Shown: piece after piece, positions 42,643 through 52,929 of the stretch
Numbering within the stretch: the stretch's first letter is position 1
How the letters are laid out: each line of letters starts with the position of its first letter
NCBI RefSeq assembly: GCF_002160985.1
Contig: NZ_NFLQ01000001.1
Span: 248,001-312,000 of the forward strand
Direction: 5' to 3'
Origin: Lachnoclostridium sp. An118
Lineage (GTDB): Bacteria > Bacillota > Clostridia > Lachnospirales > Lachnospiraceae
Length of the DNA stretch: 64,000 nucleotides
The notes under the pieces: generated by a model
What the model saw: the letters and a program-made list of their open reading frames with translations, nothing else
What the model was told of the DNA's origin: nothing
The model's database searches: none
Position numbers and translations under genes: made by a program

Positions 42643-43629
42643 GGAGTCGGGGCAGCCTCCGGAGACGTTCAGATCCTCCGGCAGGACGAATCTGACACAC
42701 TTGACTGTCACGTCCCGGCAGGTGGGAGCGTAGTGGGCGGGAATCGTGATGGCCTTCATGCCCCGTGGGTGTTCCTGACCGTTCGTGTCTGTCTCGGTCA
42801 GGATGATGCCGAGGGCCACCCGCTTTCCGGGGCAGACATTTTTGACAGTCACATCCAGCTGGAGGATGCGCCCCTGGGACTCCAGCCAGGTATCTCCCAG
42901 GTCCACGGTCAGGGAGTCCTGACAGCTCTCGAAGGCAATGTCTGCCGGCTCGGGACAGGGCTCCGGGTCCACGATGATGCCGCAGCTCACCTCCACGGAC
43001 GGGTCCGGGAAGGTGACCGCATTCTGCTCTGTGTCCTCGTAGGTGATGGACTGGTTCACCAGCTTTGTTCCGGCGCTCAGTGCTGTGTGCCGGATATAGA
43101 ATTCAAGGGAAGCCCCCTCGTTTCCCGCTACCACCAGGGCCGGGATCTCCCAGCGCAGGGAAGTCTGGCTGAGCACTGTGGCGGTTCCCTTGGTGGGAAG
43201 GCCGACGCTCACAATGGTAAAGTCCGGGTTGACCGTCTCGTTGATGACGATGCTGGTGGCGCCGGGCCTGGAAATGTTGGCGGCCAGGTCGGCAAAAAGG
43301 TCCTCCAGATCCGCGTCATCTGGGGTGACAGCCACGTGGGAGGCGTCCGGGTCAGTGGCCCAGTCATTGAGGACGCTGACGTCGATCCCGTCCGCGCCGA
43401 TGAGGCCGATGCAGTAGATGATGACTCCCGCGGTCCTGGCGGCAGCGGCCACAGGGGCAGGCGGGGCCCCGGCCGTGGTCTTGCCGTCTGTGAACATGAC
43501 GATCACCTTGGCGTTCGCGGACAGAGGGTCAAAGAGCGACACCGCCGAGAGGGCCAGAGTGACCTTCAGTGTGCCGTCACAGTCGATCTGTGACAGATTG
43601 ATCTCTTTGTTGGAATTTGTGATACCCAT
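42638..43629 (-). pseudogene. Doubly deleted VWA-domain protein gene
   Basis: Starting at ATG 43629 the frame reads MGITNSNKEINLSQIDCDG, the start of a VWA protein family common in Lachnospiraceae. After about residue 28 it jumps to SLFDPLSANAKVIVMFTDGK, so the segment with the metal-binding DxSxS motif is missing. It continues through ARTAGVIIYCIGLIGADGID and a beta-rich tail with VDLGDTWLESQGRILQLDVT. Homology ends near LNVSGGCPDSLC at the junction with the MATE fragment, and the last 100 codons of the open frame are antisense to it. The protein is probably non-functional. Confidence 0.75.
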
Positions 43630-43817
43630 AGTTGTTCTCCGTTTCTTGTGATGTTGGAAAATCCTCTTCTCTACATCATATGTGCCGGGATGGAGAAAGT
43701 GCGCATTTTGTCGAAGGAGAATAAGTCACTGTTGAAATGCGAACACATGTTTGATATGATGTGTATAGAGAAGCATCCAAAAAGACAGATGAGAAGATCG
43801 GGGTGACAGTTTGTAAT

Positions 43818-45158
43818 ATGGAACAGATGACATTGTTTGACCAGAGGGAGGAGATGACGCCTCTGGCCAACCGGCTGCGGCCGGATACGCTGGCTGATTT
43901 TGTGGGACAGGAGCACCTGCTGGGACCGGGGAAGATGCTCCGGCAGATCATAGAGAGGGACCAGATCTCCTCCATGATATTCTGGGGCCCTCCGGGTGTG
44001 GGAAAGACGACCCTGGCCAGTATCATAGCCGGACGGACCAATGCGGAGTTCATCAATTTCAGCGCAGTCACCAGCGGAATAAAGGAGATACGCTCGGTGA
44101 TGGAGGCGGCGGAGATGAGCCGCAGGGCAGGCAGGAGGACCCTTCTCTTTGTGGATGAGATCCACAGGTTCAACAAGGCCCAGCAGGACGCCTTCCTCCC
44201 CTATGTGGAGAAGGGCAGCATCATCCTCATAGGGGCCACCACGGAAAACCCGTCCTTTGAGATCAACGCCGCTCTTCTATCCAGATGCCGGGTATTCGTG
44301 CTGAAGGCTTTGGAGGAGAAGGACCTGCTGCGGCTCCTTGAAAACGCCCTGAAAAGCCCCAGGGGCTTTGGCGGGCAGAACGTGCAGATCACGACCGGAC
44401 AGCTCCGGGCCATCGCCGCCTTTGCCGGGGGCGACGCCAGGACGGCGCTGAACACCCTGGAGATGGCGGTATTAAACGGAGAGATAAGAAAGGACGGCAT
44501 CCTGGTCACCCGGGAGGGGATGGAGCAGTGCATCAGCAGGAAGTCCCTCCTCTACGACAAGACAGGGGAGGAGCACTACAACCTGATCTCCGCCCTCCAC
44601 AAGTCCATGCGCAACAGTGACCCGGACGCGGCCATTTACTGGATGTGCCGGATGCTGGAGGGAGGGGAAAATCCCCTGTACATTGCAAGGAGACTGATAC
44701 GCTTTGCCAGCGAGGATGTGGGGATGGCGGACAGCCAGGCCCTGCAGGTGGCGGTAGCCGCCTACCAGTCCTGTCATTTCCTGGGAATGCCGGAGTGTGA
44801 TGTGCACCTGACCCATGCGGCGGTGTATCTGGCCATGACACCCAAGTCCAACGCCCTCTATACAGCCTGCGAGGCCTGCAAGAGGGACGTGCGGACGGGG
44901 AGGGCGGAGCCGGTGCCCCTGCAGCTCCGCAATGCGCCCACATCCCTCATGAGGGAGCTGGATTACGGGAAGGGCTACGAGTACGCCCACGACAGAGAGG
45001 AGAAGCTGACTTCCATGGAGTGCTTCCCTGCGTCCATGAGGGGGACCACCTACTATCATCCCACCGGGGAGGGCCGGGAGAGGCAGGTGGCAGAAAGGCT
45101 GGAAAATATCAGGAAATGGAAAAGCGCCCATCTTGACAAAGAGAATGGTTCAGCATAA
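43818..45158 (+). CDS. rarA: Replication-associated recombination protein A (MgsA/WRNIP1 family)
   Basis: The 446-residue AAA ATPase acts at stalled replication forks. It has NRLRPDTLADFVGQEHLLG, Walker A FWGPPGVGKTTLA, Walker B LFVDEIHRFNKAQQDAFLP, sensor 1 IGATTENPSFEIN and the C-terminal tetramer domain (ASEDVGMADSQALQVAVAA). ATG 43818 fits the family; the ribosome site is weak (GGGGTGACAG), and an in-frame GTG at 43803 or earlier start 43761 is possible. Confidence 0.94.
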   Translation: MEQMTLFDQREEMTPLANRLRPDTLADFVGQEHLLGPGKMLRQIIERDQISSMIFWGPPGVGKTTLASIIAGRTNAEFINFSAVTSGIKEIRSVMEAAEMSRRAGRRTLLFVDEIHRFNKAQQDAFLPYVEKGSIILIGATTENPSFEINAALLSRCRVFVLKALEEKDLLRLLENALKSPRGFGGQNVQITTGQLRAIAAFAGGDARTALNTLEMAVLNGEIRKDGILVTREGMEQCISRKSLLYDKTGEEHYNLISALHKSMRNSDPDAAIYWMCRMLEGGENPLYIARRLIRFASEDVGMADSQALQVAVAAYQSCHFLGMPECDVHLTHAAVYLAMTPKSNALYTACEACKRDVRTGRAEPVPLQLRNAPTSLMRELDYGKGYEYAHDREEKLTSMECFPASMRGTTYYHPTGEGRERQVAERLENIRKWKSAHLDKENGSA

Positions 45159-45184
45159 CATGGAAGAAAGGTATATCATTACAG

Positions 45185-46102
45185 ATGAGGAGGAAGGCAG
45201 GATGCGGGGGTCCTGTTCATAGCACCATGAGAAAATCACCGGTTTTTAAAGCGTTTCTTCTGATACTGGGCTGTCTGTGCTGCAGTATCTCTACCAACTG
45301 GATCATGATACCCAACGGCCTTGCTGCTCCCGGGATCACAGGTATTTCCATGACCATTGAACATTTCACGGGTATTAACTATGCGCTTATCTACTACGCC
45401 ATCACCATTATCATCCTGGTCATCACCTGGCTGACCCTGGGAAAGAAGGATGCGTCCAACATTGTCATCCTTTCCATCTTATATCCCATGGTCCTGTGGG
45501 TGCTGAGCTTTGTGGACGTGCAGATCATCTTCGAGGAGAAGCTCATCGCCCTGGCGGCGTTCGGGGTCCTCTACGGCGTGGGCATCGGCATTCCCTACCG
45601 CATCGGATTTTCCTACGGCGGGGACGACACAGTGGCGAAGATACTGAAGAAGACCATATGGAAGTCCACAGAGCTGAAGAAGATCTACTCCTTTGAGGAG
45701 GTCATCATCCTTCTTTTCATGACCCTGGCCTTCAGCCTGGATCAGCTGGCCTACGCCTTCGCGGGGCAGCTCATCTATGTGAACAGCATGAACTACGTGG
45801 TGTTCAACCTGGGGCCCAAGCTGTACGATGTGCAGATGATCGGAAAGAATATGGAGAAGATAGAGGATTTTGTCATCAATACCATCCACAAGAGCGTGAC
45901 CATCTACCACGACGCCATGGGGGGCTACTCCAAGGAGCCCAAGGTGCAGATGAGCTGCGTGTGCAACTCCAGGGAGTATGTGCAGCTTCGGGAGTTCATC
46001 AAGGAGGGGAACTACGACTGCTTTATCAAGGTCATCCCCCTGATCCACGTGTTTGGGAACAACCGGGATTTCCACAGGCTGGATGACGAGAATATTGAAT
46101 AA
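45185..46102 (+). CDS. YitT-family membrane protein (DUF161-DUF2179)
   Basis: The 305-residue protein has five or six helices in its first 210 residues (LILGCLCCSISTNWIMIPNG, GIPYRIGFSYGGDDTVAK) and a cytoplasmic DUF2179-like C-terminus (SVTIYHDAMGGYSKEPKVQM, RDFHRLDD). Transport or export roles have been proposed for the family but no substrate is firm. Homology starts near ATG 45227; 45185 is the longer option and neither has a strong ribosome site. Confidence 0.82.
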   Translation: MRRKAGCGGPVHSTMRKSPVFKAFLLILGCLCCSISTNWIMIPNGLAAPGITGISMTIEHFTGINYALIYYAITIIILVITWLTLGKKDASNIVILSILYPMVLWVLSFVDVQIIFEEKLIALAAFGVLYGVGIGIPYRIGFSYGGDDTVAKILKKTIWKSTELKKIYSFEEVIILLFMTLAFSLDQLAYAFAGQLIYVNSMNYVVFNLGPKLYDVQMIGKNMEKIEDFVINTIHKSVTIYHDAMGGYSKEPKVQMSCVCNSREYVQLREFIKEGNYDCFIKVIPLIHVFGNNRDFHRLDDENIE

Positions 46103-46126
46103 AGTATGAAAGCTAGTATGGGCCTT

Positions 46127-46157
46127 GCGGCCGGGAGGGATCCCGGCCTTTTCTATT
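46127..46157 (+). terminator. Terminator after the YitT-family gene
   Basis: GGCCGGGA and TCCCGGCC form an 8-bp GC stem around a short loop near 46130-46150, followed by TTTTCT. Confidence 0.82.
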
Positions 46158-46204
46158 GTTCATCCCGGGAGGAACAAAATGGTCTCTCCTGTCACAATTT
46201 TACA

Positions 46205-46233
46205 TTGAAACTCCGCAGGATAAAACTTATAAT
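46205..46233 (+). promoter_or_regulatory. Promoter of the c-di-GMP operon
   Basis: TTGAAA (46205-46210), 17-base spacer, TATAAT (46228-46233), about 78 bases before the first gene. Confidence 0.75.
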
Positions 46234-46310
46234 GAGATAGAGGAATAGGAGCCTACGGGATAAAAAGACAGATTTTGTTCCCAAAGAAATGACAACAGGA
46301 GGAACCTGGG

Positions 46311-49300
46311 ATGCGGGGGGAAGACAGGGCAATGGAGCTGCTGGACGGAGAGGCGGCCCAAAGGTATATTTCGCAGCATTTAAGGAGTATGGAGGAAAAT
46401 GACAAGTGTGTCATTTTCCTGATTGATATAGACAATACTGCGGAAATCGTGGAACATTATGGAGAGAAAGAGAAGGAGTGCGTCACACAGCATATGGGCC
46501 ATATGCTCTCCTCTGTGTTCAGGGCTTCAGATATTGTCAGTCAGGTTGGAAACGATGAATTTATTGTATTTCTCTCCGGCGATTTCACGGAGGAGGAAAT
46601 TGTCAGGCAGGCGGAAGCGCTGTGTGAAAGCGTACAGTATAGGCCGGAGGAGGCTCCCAAGATCCGGGTGACGGCCTGCATAGGTGTGTATATTGCATAC
46701 GGAAGGCGGATCAGCTTTGAAAGGCTGTTTGGGCAGGCGGCTGCCGCTCTCTATAAAGCGAAAAAGAGCGGGCGTGGAAGCTTCTATATCCTGACCAACC
46801 GGAAAGAGCTTCGGATACAGACCGGCGGATCGGAGGAGGATATTTCCGGGATCTCGGTAAACACTCTCATGGAATATATGGACAGTGGGATCGGACTGCT
46901 GGAGATAGGGACTGAGATCCGGCTCATCTATGCCAGCCACGGGCTGTATCAAATGCTGGGAAGGGACAGGGACTCCCTTCCGGTCCCCTGCGGCATCAGA
47001 GAGATCGGCATTCACCCGGATTATGAAGCTGACTATGAGGAGGCGCTTCGGGAAGGAGCAAAGAAGGAGGGAGCTACAGACCATATTCATCGGATCTGTG
47101 TCGATGGTGATAAATGGGTATGGCGCCATGTGAGGGCTGCGAGGGTGGCCTATCCCGGCAGAGAAAATCCGGTCATGCTGGAGCTGTCCACGGATATCTC
47201 GGAGCTGATAAGAACAGAGAGGCAGCTTCGGGTGAGCAATGAACGGCTGCGGGTAGCATTCCGGCAGACTCCCCATGTCCTGTGGGAGGTGGACATAGGA
47301 GGACGCACCTTTAATATCTATAATGTGGACGAGCAAAAATGCCAGCAGGATACAGTAGTGACAGATTTTCCACGCTTCTTTCTGGAGAGGAGGATCGTTC
47401 ATCCCGATTCGGCGGAGGATTTCCGGAAATTTGCCGAGGAGATGATAAGTGGAAGAACGGCGGGGAAGGGGAATTTTATGATGCGGGACTCTGCCAGCCA
47501 CAGCTATGGATGGGTTTCCATGTCCTACCGTATGACCTACGACGAAGAGGGCCGGCCGCTGAAGGCGGTGGGGGTCCAGGCAAAGCTTCCAGGGCTGGCG
47601 GGGATTGGCAGCAGCGTGATGAGACGGCGGCCGCTTCCGGAGATCGTCCGGCGGCATCTGCTGATACGCACAAAGGTAAACCTGACAAAGGACGCGGTTG
47701 AGGAAATCTGGCTTGGAGGGATTGACCAGACGGCGTGGACATGGGGGAAAACCTACTCACAGATTCTGGAAGTTGAAAAACGATATTTGTTTGCCCGGAA
47801 GGATGAAAGGAGTTTTCAGGAAAGGTTTTTGAGGGAGAAGCTGATCAGGGAGTATGAAAATGGTGTGCTCTGGTCTGCGGAGGAGTACAGGAATGTGGAT
47901 GAGGCAGGGCATATCGGGTGGCTCAGAGCTGTCGTAAATCTGGTAAGGAATGTCAATACCGGCGATGTACACATGTATGCCTGTTATCTGGATTCACAGC
48001 TATGCCATGACCGGGAAAAGCTGGCGGGGGATGGGATCATGCGGGATCCTGTCACCGGGCTCTATGACATGAAGACAGTGAGAGAGATCGCAAAGGCACT
48101 CATTGAGAACAGCAGAGGGACGAAGTGCGCGCTTTCACTGATCCGCATCATGGGAGATGAGAGGAGCGACAGACTCCGACGCTTCATTGCGGTCGCCCTC
48201 ACTATGGCGCTGGGAATGGACTGCGTGGTAGGACAGTACAGCCCGGAGATCATACTGGCTTTTATCCCGGACTCGTCTTCCAGGTTTGATGTCAAGCACA
48301 GAATTGAAGACGCCTTCGCTTATCTGCGGGTGGCCATGGCGGATATCCCTGAGATAAATGATCTGCGCTTTGTGGCAGGGACGGTGACCAGCCAGACAGA
48401 CGAAGCGGATTATGACAGCATGCTGCTGAGAGCCGGCTTCCTGAGTGAACAGGGGAAATACATGGCGGTGGATACAGTATTCTTTCCCACAGAGGATGAA
48501 GAGTGGACGTGGGCAGGGCTGTACAGGGCAGAGTGGGAGAGGAGCATACCTGTGGATGAGGGAGAGCTTGAGAGGCCTCTCTCTGAAGGAGAGCAGGCGG
48601 AGGCCTTCCGCTGTGTGGCGGATATGCTGTCTGCAAGGTCTCTGGAGTCATCCCTGTCAGATGTGCTGCGCGATCTGGGCAGATTTTATGATGCAGACAG
48701 GACATACATTCTGAAGCTTTCCACAGACAGGCAGGCGGTGGATATGGTCTGGGAATGGACAGCTCCGGCAAAGCAGAGTATCCGCAGTGTTGTACAGGGT
48801 GCCCGGATGAGCAGGATCCCTTTGCTGCGGAGCTGCTGCAGCAGAAGGGCACCGGTCACGACAGACTGCCGGAGAGTGACATCTGACCGGGGAGATGGGC
48901 CGGAGAGATGGCATTTTATTACATATCCTCTTCAGCGAAGCGAGGAGATCAGCGGCTTTCTGTGCATTGAAAACGCACAGAGGCATATGGAGGATATGGC
49001 GCTCCTGCGGACGCTGGCACCTTATATCAGCGGAGAGGAGGATCGTTTTCACAATATGGCAGACAGCGTGCTGCGGGAGAAACAGGATGCGCTGACCAGG
49101 CTTCCGAATCTAAGCTCATATATGGAGGCGGTCTGCTCCATGGATTCTGGCTCATACAGCTCCATGGGAGTTCTGGCACTTGACATTCCCAACTATTCGT
49201 CGATCAACAGCAGCTATGGCTTTGAGTACGGAAAAAAGATGCTGGTCTATATAGCGGAAACACTGGCGAATGTATTTGGTAAGACATCCATTTTCAGGAC

Positions 49301-50288
49301 CTGGGATGCTGAATTTGTCGTCCTGTTTCCCAACACGATCCAGGAGGTGTTCAACGGGCGATGCGCCAGACTTCGCACGATAATCCAGCGGAGATATCCC
49401 AGGCAGGTGCGCATAGGATGTGTGTGGGCTGAAGGAGTTTTTTCGGCAAGGCATATGGTGAAGGAAGCCCAGAGTATCATGCACAATGAAAACGTGAAGG
49501 AGCCTGTGACGGAGAGAGGCGGAGCCCTGGAGGGACTCCGGCATAAGGCAGAGGTGTCTCAGAAGGATTTTGTCCCCTATTTTCAGCCCAAGGTAGATAT
49601 GCGTGACGGAAGCCTGACAGGGGCTGAGGCGCTGGTAAGGCGGATAGGGATCAATGGCAGCATTCTGCTGCCAGATGGCTTCATAGAAAAAATGGAGCAG
49701 GATGGCACAATCCGCAAGCTTGATCTGCTGATGCTGGAGCTGGTGCTGCGTCAGCTCAGCGAGTGGCGGGACAAAGGATATCCGCCGATCAGGGTATCCA
49801 TCAATATATCGAGAGTGACCCTGTTCCACTCGACCACGTTTGCCTCTGTCCTGGCGATCCAGAGCCGGTATCCGGAGGTGCCCGCGGAGCAGATAGAACT
49901 GGAGATTACAGAGACGGCAGGTGACATTGAGAAGGCTACGCTGGCGGAGATCATTGAACGTTTTCGGCAGTGCGGCATCCGATTTGAACTGGATGATTTC
50001 GGATCCGGCTACGCCAATCTCTCTTTGCTGAGCAATGTCAGGTTCCATACAGTCAAGATGGACCGCACCTTGGTAAACGATATACCGGACAATGAGATCA
50101 GCAGCATGATGGCGGAGAACATCACGCAGATATGCAGAAATTTCGGAATGAAGTGCATAGCGGAGGGAGTGGAGACACAGCGGCAGGCCGAGGCCCTCCT
50201 GAGAGCGGGCTGTGTGTACGGACAGGGCTACTACTACGCGAAGCCGATGCCGGCCCGCATGTTTGAGAAAAAATATTTTGATGCATAA
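46311..50288 (+). CDS. Multidomain c-di-GMP phosphodiesterase (degenerate GGDEF, PAS, GAF, EAL)
   Basis: This 1325-residue protein has, in order, a degenerate GGDEF (about 30-160; VGNDEF), two PAS-like regions (about 185-320 and 325-430), a further GGDEF-like region (about 575-720; QYSPE), a GAF-like region (about 750-910), a third degenerate GGDEF (about 935-1060; TWDAEF) and an EAL domain (about 1080-1320). The EAL keeps its catalytic residues: AEALVRR, SINISRV, LEITETAG, LDDFGSGYANLSL, KMDRTLV, AEGVETQRQAE. It should hydrolyse c-di-GMP, with the rest sensing or regulating. No transmembrane helix is seen. Start ATG follows ACAGGAGGAACCTGGG. Confidence 0.9.
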   Translation: MRGEDRAMELLDGEAAQRYISQHLRSMEENDKCVIFLIDIDNTAEIVEHYGEKEKECVTQHMGHMLSSVFRASDIVSQVGNDEFIVFLSGDFTEEEIVRQAEALCESVQYRPEEAPKIRVTACIGVYIAYGRRISFERLFGQAAAALYKAKKSGRGSFYILTNRKELRIQTGGSEEDISGISVNTLMEYMDSGIGLLEIGTEIRLIYASHGLYQMLGRDRDSLPVPCGIREIGIHPDYEADYEEALREGAKKEGATDHIHRICVDGDKWVWRHVRAARVAYPGRENPVMLELSTDISELIRTERQLRVSNERLRVAFRQTPHVLWEVDIGGRTFNIYNVDEQKCQQDTVVTDFPRFFLERRIVHPDSAEDFRKFAEEMISGRTAGKGNFMMRDSASHSYGWVSMSYRMTYDEEGRPLKAVGVQAKLPGLAGIGSSVMRRRPLPEIVRRHLLIRTKVNLTKDAVEEIWLGGIDQTAWTWGKTYSQILEVEKRYLFARKDERSFQERFLREKLIREYENGVLWSAEEYRNVDEAGHIGWLRAVVNLVRNVNTGDVHMYACYLDSQLCHDREKLAGDGIMRDPVTGLYDMKTVREIAKALIENSRGTKCALSLIRIMGDERSDRLRRFIAVALTMALGMDCVVGQYSPEIILAFIPDSSSRFDVKHRIEDAFAYLRVAMADIPEINDLRFVAGTVTSQTDEADYDSMLLRAGFLSEQGKYMAVDTVFFPTEDEEWTWAGLYRAEWERSIPVDEGELERPLSEGEQAEAFRCVADMLSARSLESSLSDVLRDLGRFYDADRTYILKLSTDRQAVDMVWEWTAPAKQSIRSVVQGARMSRIPLLRSCCSRRAPVTTDCRRVTSDRGDGPERWHFITYPLQRSEEISGFLCIENAQRHMEDMALLRTLAPYISGEEDRFHNMADSVLREKQDALTRLPNLSSYMEAVCSMDSGSYSSMGVLALDIPNYSSINSSYGFEYGKKMLVYIAETLANVFGKTSIFRTWDAEFVVLFPNTIQEVFNGRCARLRTIIQRRYPRQVRIGCVWAEGVFSARHMVKEAQSIMHNENVKEPVTERGGALEGLRHKAEVSQKDFVPYFQPKVDMRDGSLTGAEALVRRIGINGSILLPDGFIEKMEQDGTIRKLDLLMLELVLRQLSEWRDKGYPPIRVSINISRVTLFHSTTFASVLAIQSRYPEVPAEQIELEITETAGDIEKATLAEIIERFRQCGIRFELDDFGSGYANLSLLSNVRFHTVKMDRTLVNDIPDNEISSMMAENITQICRNFGMKCIAEGVETQRQAEALLRAGCVYGQGYYYAKPMPARMFEKKYFDA

Positions 50289-50308
50289 TGCTGGTAAGGA
50301 GGATGTAC

Positions 50309-52834
50309 ATGACAAAGGTAAATCAAACAATGGAAACTACCAGAGAAGATCAGTCGCTCAAAAGTCCGCTGATTGTCGGGATCGGCGCATCTGCCGGCGG
50401 ACTGGAGGCCCTGCAGCAGTTCTTTCAGCATATGCCTGGCAACAGCGGCCTGAGCTATGTGGTGATCCAGCATCTGTCGCCGGACTACAAAAGCCTGATG
50501 GCGGATATTTTGGGAAAACACACGGAGATGACGGTGAGGCAGGCCGAGGATGGGATGGAGATCCATCCGGATACAGTTTATCTGATCCCTCCAAAGAAAA
50601 ATCTGTCTCTGCGGGATGACCGGCTGGTACTGTCGGACATCGTGCCGGGGCAGCTCAACCACCCCATCGATGTTTTTCTTATATCGCTGGCTCTGGAGAA
50701 GAGAGAACGTGCCATCGGGGTCATCCTGTCGGGAACCGGGACTGACGGCACAAGCGGGATCAAGGCTGTCAAGGAGCACGGGGGCCTGGTGATCGTGCAG
50801 AGGCCGGATACAGCAAAATTTGACGGGATGCCCAGAAGCGCCATCAATACGGGGCTGTCGGACTTTGTGCTGTCGCCGGAGGAAATCGTGGATGAGATCC
50901 TGAATTTTTCAAATTATCCCACACTGATTCGCCCCCAGGAGCAGGAGGTGCTGTTCTCGGATGATGAAATGTTTCCAAGGATCTATTCTGTCCTGAAGAA
51001 GGTCAGTGGGATTGATTTTACAAACTATAAGCGCACGACTGTGCTCCGCAGGATCGAGAGACGCATGGTGGTCACCCACAGTCCCAGTCTGGCGGAGTAT
51101 GTGAAGCTGCTGGCCACGGAAGCGGATGAGGCTAATATCCTGGTAAAGGAGATCCTGATCGGCGTTACGAACTTCTTCCGTGATCCGGAATTTTTTGAGA
51201 AGCTAAAGCAGAATGTCGTTCACAATATTGTGGAGCGCACGGGGGAGAGAGAGCCGATCCGGATATGGAGTGCAGGCTGCTCCACAGGAGAGGAGGCCTA
51301 TTCGATCGCTATTTTGTTCAGGGAGGTGCTTGAGGAGCTGAATGTCCAGAGAGATATTAAAATCTTTGCAACGGACGTGGACGCCAAGGCGATCGAACAG
51401 GCCGGGAAAGGAGTGTTCTCGGAGAGTATACTGGATGATGTGTCCAGTGAGCGTCTGGCCAGATTTTTCAGCAAAAAGAACGACCAGTATGTGATATCCA
51501 AGGAAATCCGGAGGATGATCATCTTTGCACCCCATAACATGCTCTCAGATCCTCCGTTTGGAAAGCTGGACCTGATAAGCTGCAGAAATGTTATGATCTA
51601 CTTCCAGCCCGTGCTTCAGAGATCGCTGTTTGGCATCTTTCATTCGGCGCTGAAGAAGGGAGGCTATCTGTTCCTGGGGAAAAGCGAGACAGCGGGAGAA
51701 TACACGAGCGTGTTTGTACCTGTCTGCAATGCGGAAAAGATATACATACACAGGGGGGAGGGAAAGGTGGATGAATTAACGCCGCCGTCATTCAATATAC
51801 CGAATGTGCAGACTGTGTCACCAAGAAATATCAGTGTCTCAAACAGGAATGAGGGCGATTATACGCTGGAGAGCACATATGTACATTTTCTGGAGGATTT
51901 TCTCCCGGCCTCTGTTGTCCTGAATGAGGCCAACCAGGTGATCCATTTCTTTGGAAATTACCAGGACTTTTTGCGGATCGCACCGGGAAAGGCGACCTTT
52001 AACTTTTTCAGTATGATCCACAAGGATCTGAGCCTGGTGTCTTCCACTGCTCTGAACCGGTGCAGAGCAGAGCATATAACAGTAACCTACACGGGGATTG
52101 TCGTGGATTGTTCTGGGGGGAGACGGACGATCGATCTGACAGTCAGTCCGGTGCCGGGGCATCGGAACGAAGAGAGCGGGCTGGTGGCAGTTCTGTTCGT
52201 GGAGAACCGGAACGTGGAAACGGATGGAATTACTGAAAAATACGATGTGGATACCACGGCGGCCCGCAGGATCGCTGATCTGGAGCAGGAGCTGCACGAG
52301 TCCCGGAACGACCTGAAGTCCACCATTGGTGAACTGGAGACGGTGAACGAAGAGCTGCAGGCTGCCAACGAGGAGCTGCTGACAGCCAACGAGGAGCTCC
52401 AGAGCTCCAACGAAGAGCTTCAGTCTGTCAACGAGGAGCTGTACACGGTGAATACGGAATATCAGCAGAAGCTGGACGAGCTGACTATGCTGACAAATGA
52501 TCTGTCCAATTTCCTGTCCTCCACCATGATCGGTATCCTGTTTGTGGACAGTAATCTGAATATCAGAAAGTTTACCGAGTATGTAGGGAGAGAGTTCCAG
52601 CTCATGGAGCATGACGTAGGGCGCTCCCTGCAGATATTTGCCCACAGCTTTCCTGAGGAGGATATAGTAAAGGACGCAAAGGAGGTCTCCAAAAATCTTG
52701 TACCCATTGACAGGGAGGTGACGGCCATGAACGGACGCTATTATACACTCCGCATCGCTCCCTACCGGACAACAGAGAACAGTATACGCGGGCTTGTTAT
52801 CACGATCATTGACAGCCTCGGAGCACAGGACTGA
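50309..52834 (+). CDS. CheB-CheR-PAS fusion protein (methylesterase/methyltransferase)
   Basis: The 841-residue protein has an N-terminal CheB methylesterase (catalytic S in GIGASAGGLEAL, H in VIQHLSPDY, D in SGTGTDGTSGI) without a receiver domain, then a CheR methyltransferase (about 205-480; SAGCSTGEEAYSIAILFREV, LISCRNVMIYFQ), a PAS region, a coiled coil of repeated NEELQ units (about 660-720) and a final PAS. There is no histidine kinase. ATG 50309 is chosen because AAGGAGG lies 6 bases before it; ATG 50288 overlaps the upstream stop. No chemoreceptor or other che gene is nearby, so its role is likely in the adjacent c-di-GMP circuit rather than chemotaxis. Confidence 0.9.
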   Translation: MTKVNQTMETTREDQSLKSPLIVGIGASAGGLEALQQFFQHMPGNSGLSYVVIQHLSPDYKSLMADILGKHTEMTVRQAEDGMEIHPDTVYLIPPKKNLSLRDDRLVLSDIVPGQLNHPIDVFLISLALEKRERAIGVILSGTGTDGTSGIKAVKEHGGLVIVQRPDTAKFDGMPRSAINTGLSDFVLSPEEIVDEILNFSNYPTLIRPQEQEVLFSDDEMFPRIYSVLKKVSGIDFTNYKRTTVLRRIERRMVVTHSPSLAEYVKLLATEADEANILVKEILIGVTNFFRDPEFFEKLKQNVVHNIVERTGEREPIRIWSAGCSTGEEAYSIAILFREVLEELNVQRDIKIFATDVDAKAIEQAGKGVFSESILDDVSSERLARFFSKKNDQYVISKEIRRMIIFAPHNMLSDPPFGKLDLISCRNVMIYFQPVLQRSLFGIFHSALKKGGYLFLGKSETAGEYTSVFVPVCNAEKIYIHRGEGKVDELTPPSFNIPNVQTVSPRNISVSNRNEGDYTLESTYVHFLEDFLPASVVLNEANQVIHFFGNYQDFLRIAPGKATFNFFSMIHKDLSLVSSTALNRCRAEHITVTYTGIVVDCSGGRRTIDLTVSPVPGHRNEESGLVAVLFVENRNVETDGITEKYDVDTTAARRIADLEQELHESRNDLKSTIGELETVNEELQAANEELLTANEELQSSNEELQSVNEELYTVNTEYQQKLDELTMLTNDLSNFLSSTMIGILFVDSNLNIRKFTEYVGREFQLMEHDVGRSLQIFAHSFPEEDIVKDAKEVSKNLVPIDREVTAMNGRYYTLRIAPYRTTENSIRGLVITIIDSLGAQD

Positions 52835-52929
52835 TCCTGCTATTGGAGACCTGAAGGGCGGATGCCTGCTGTACGACACAGAAAAAATGACAGACAGTCA
52901 TCAGAACAGGTGTGAAGGAGAGATAGCGC

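Noticed and set aside
42394-43593. A 399-residue MATE-like plus-strand protein
   Set aside because: Only the first 80 or so residues are MATE; the rest is antisense translation of the VWA remnant.
42367-43629. A 420-residue VWA protein
   Set aside because: The last 100 residues are antisense to the MATE fragment and a central segment with the metal site is missing, so it is treated as a pseudogene.
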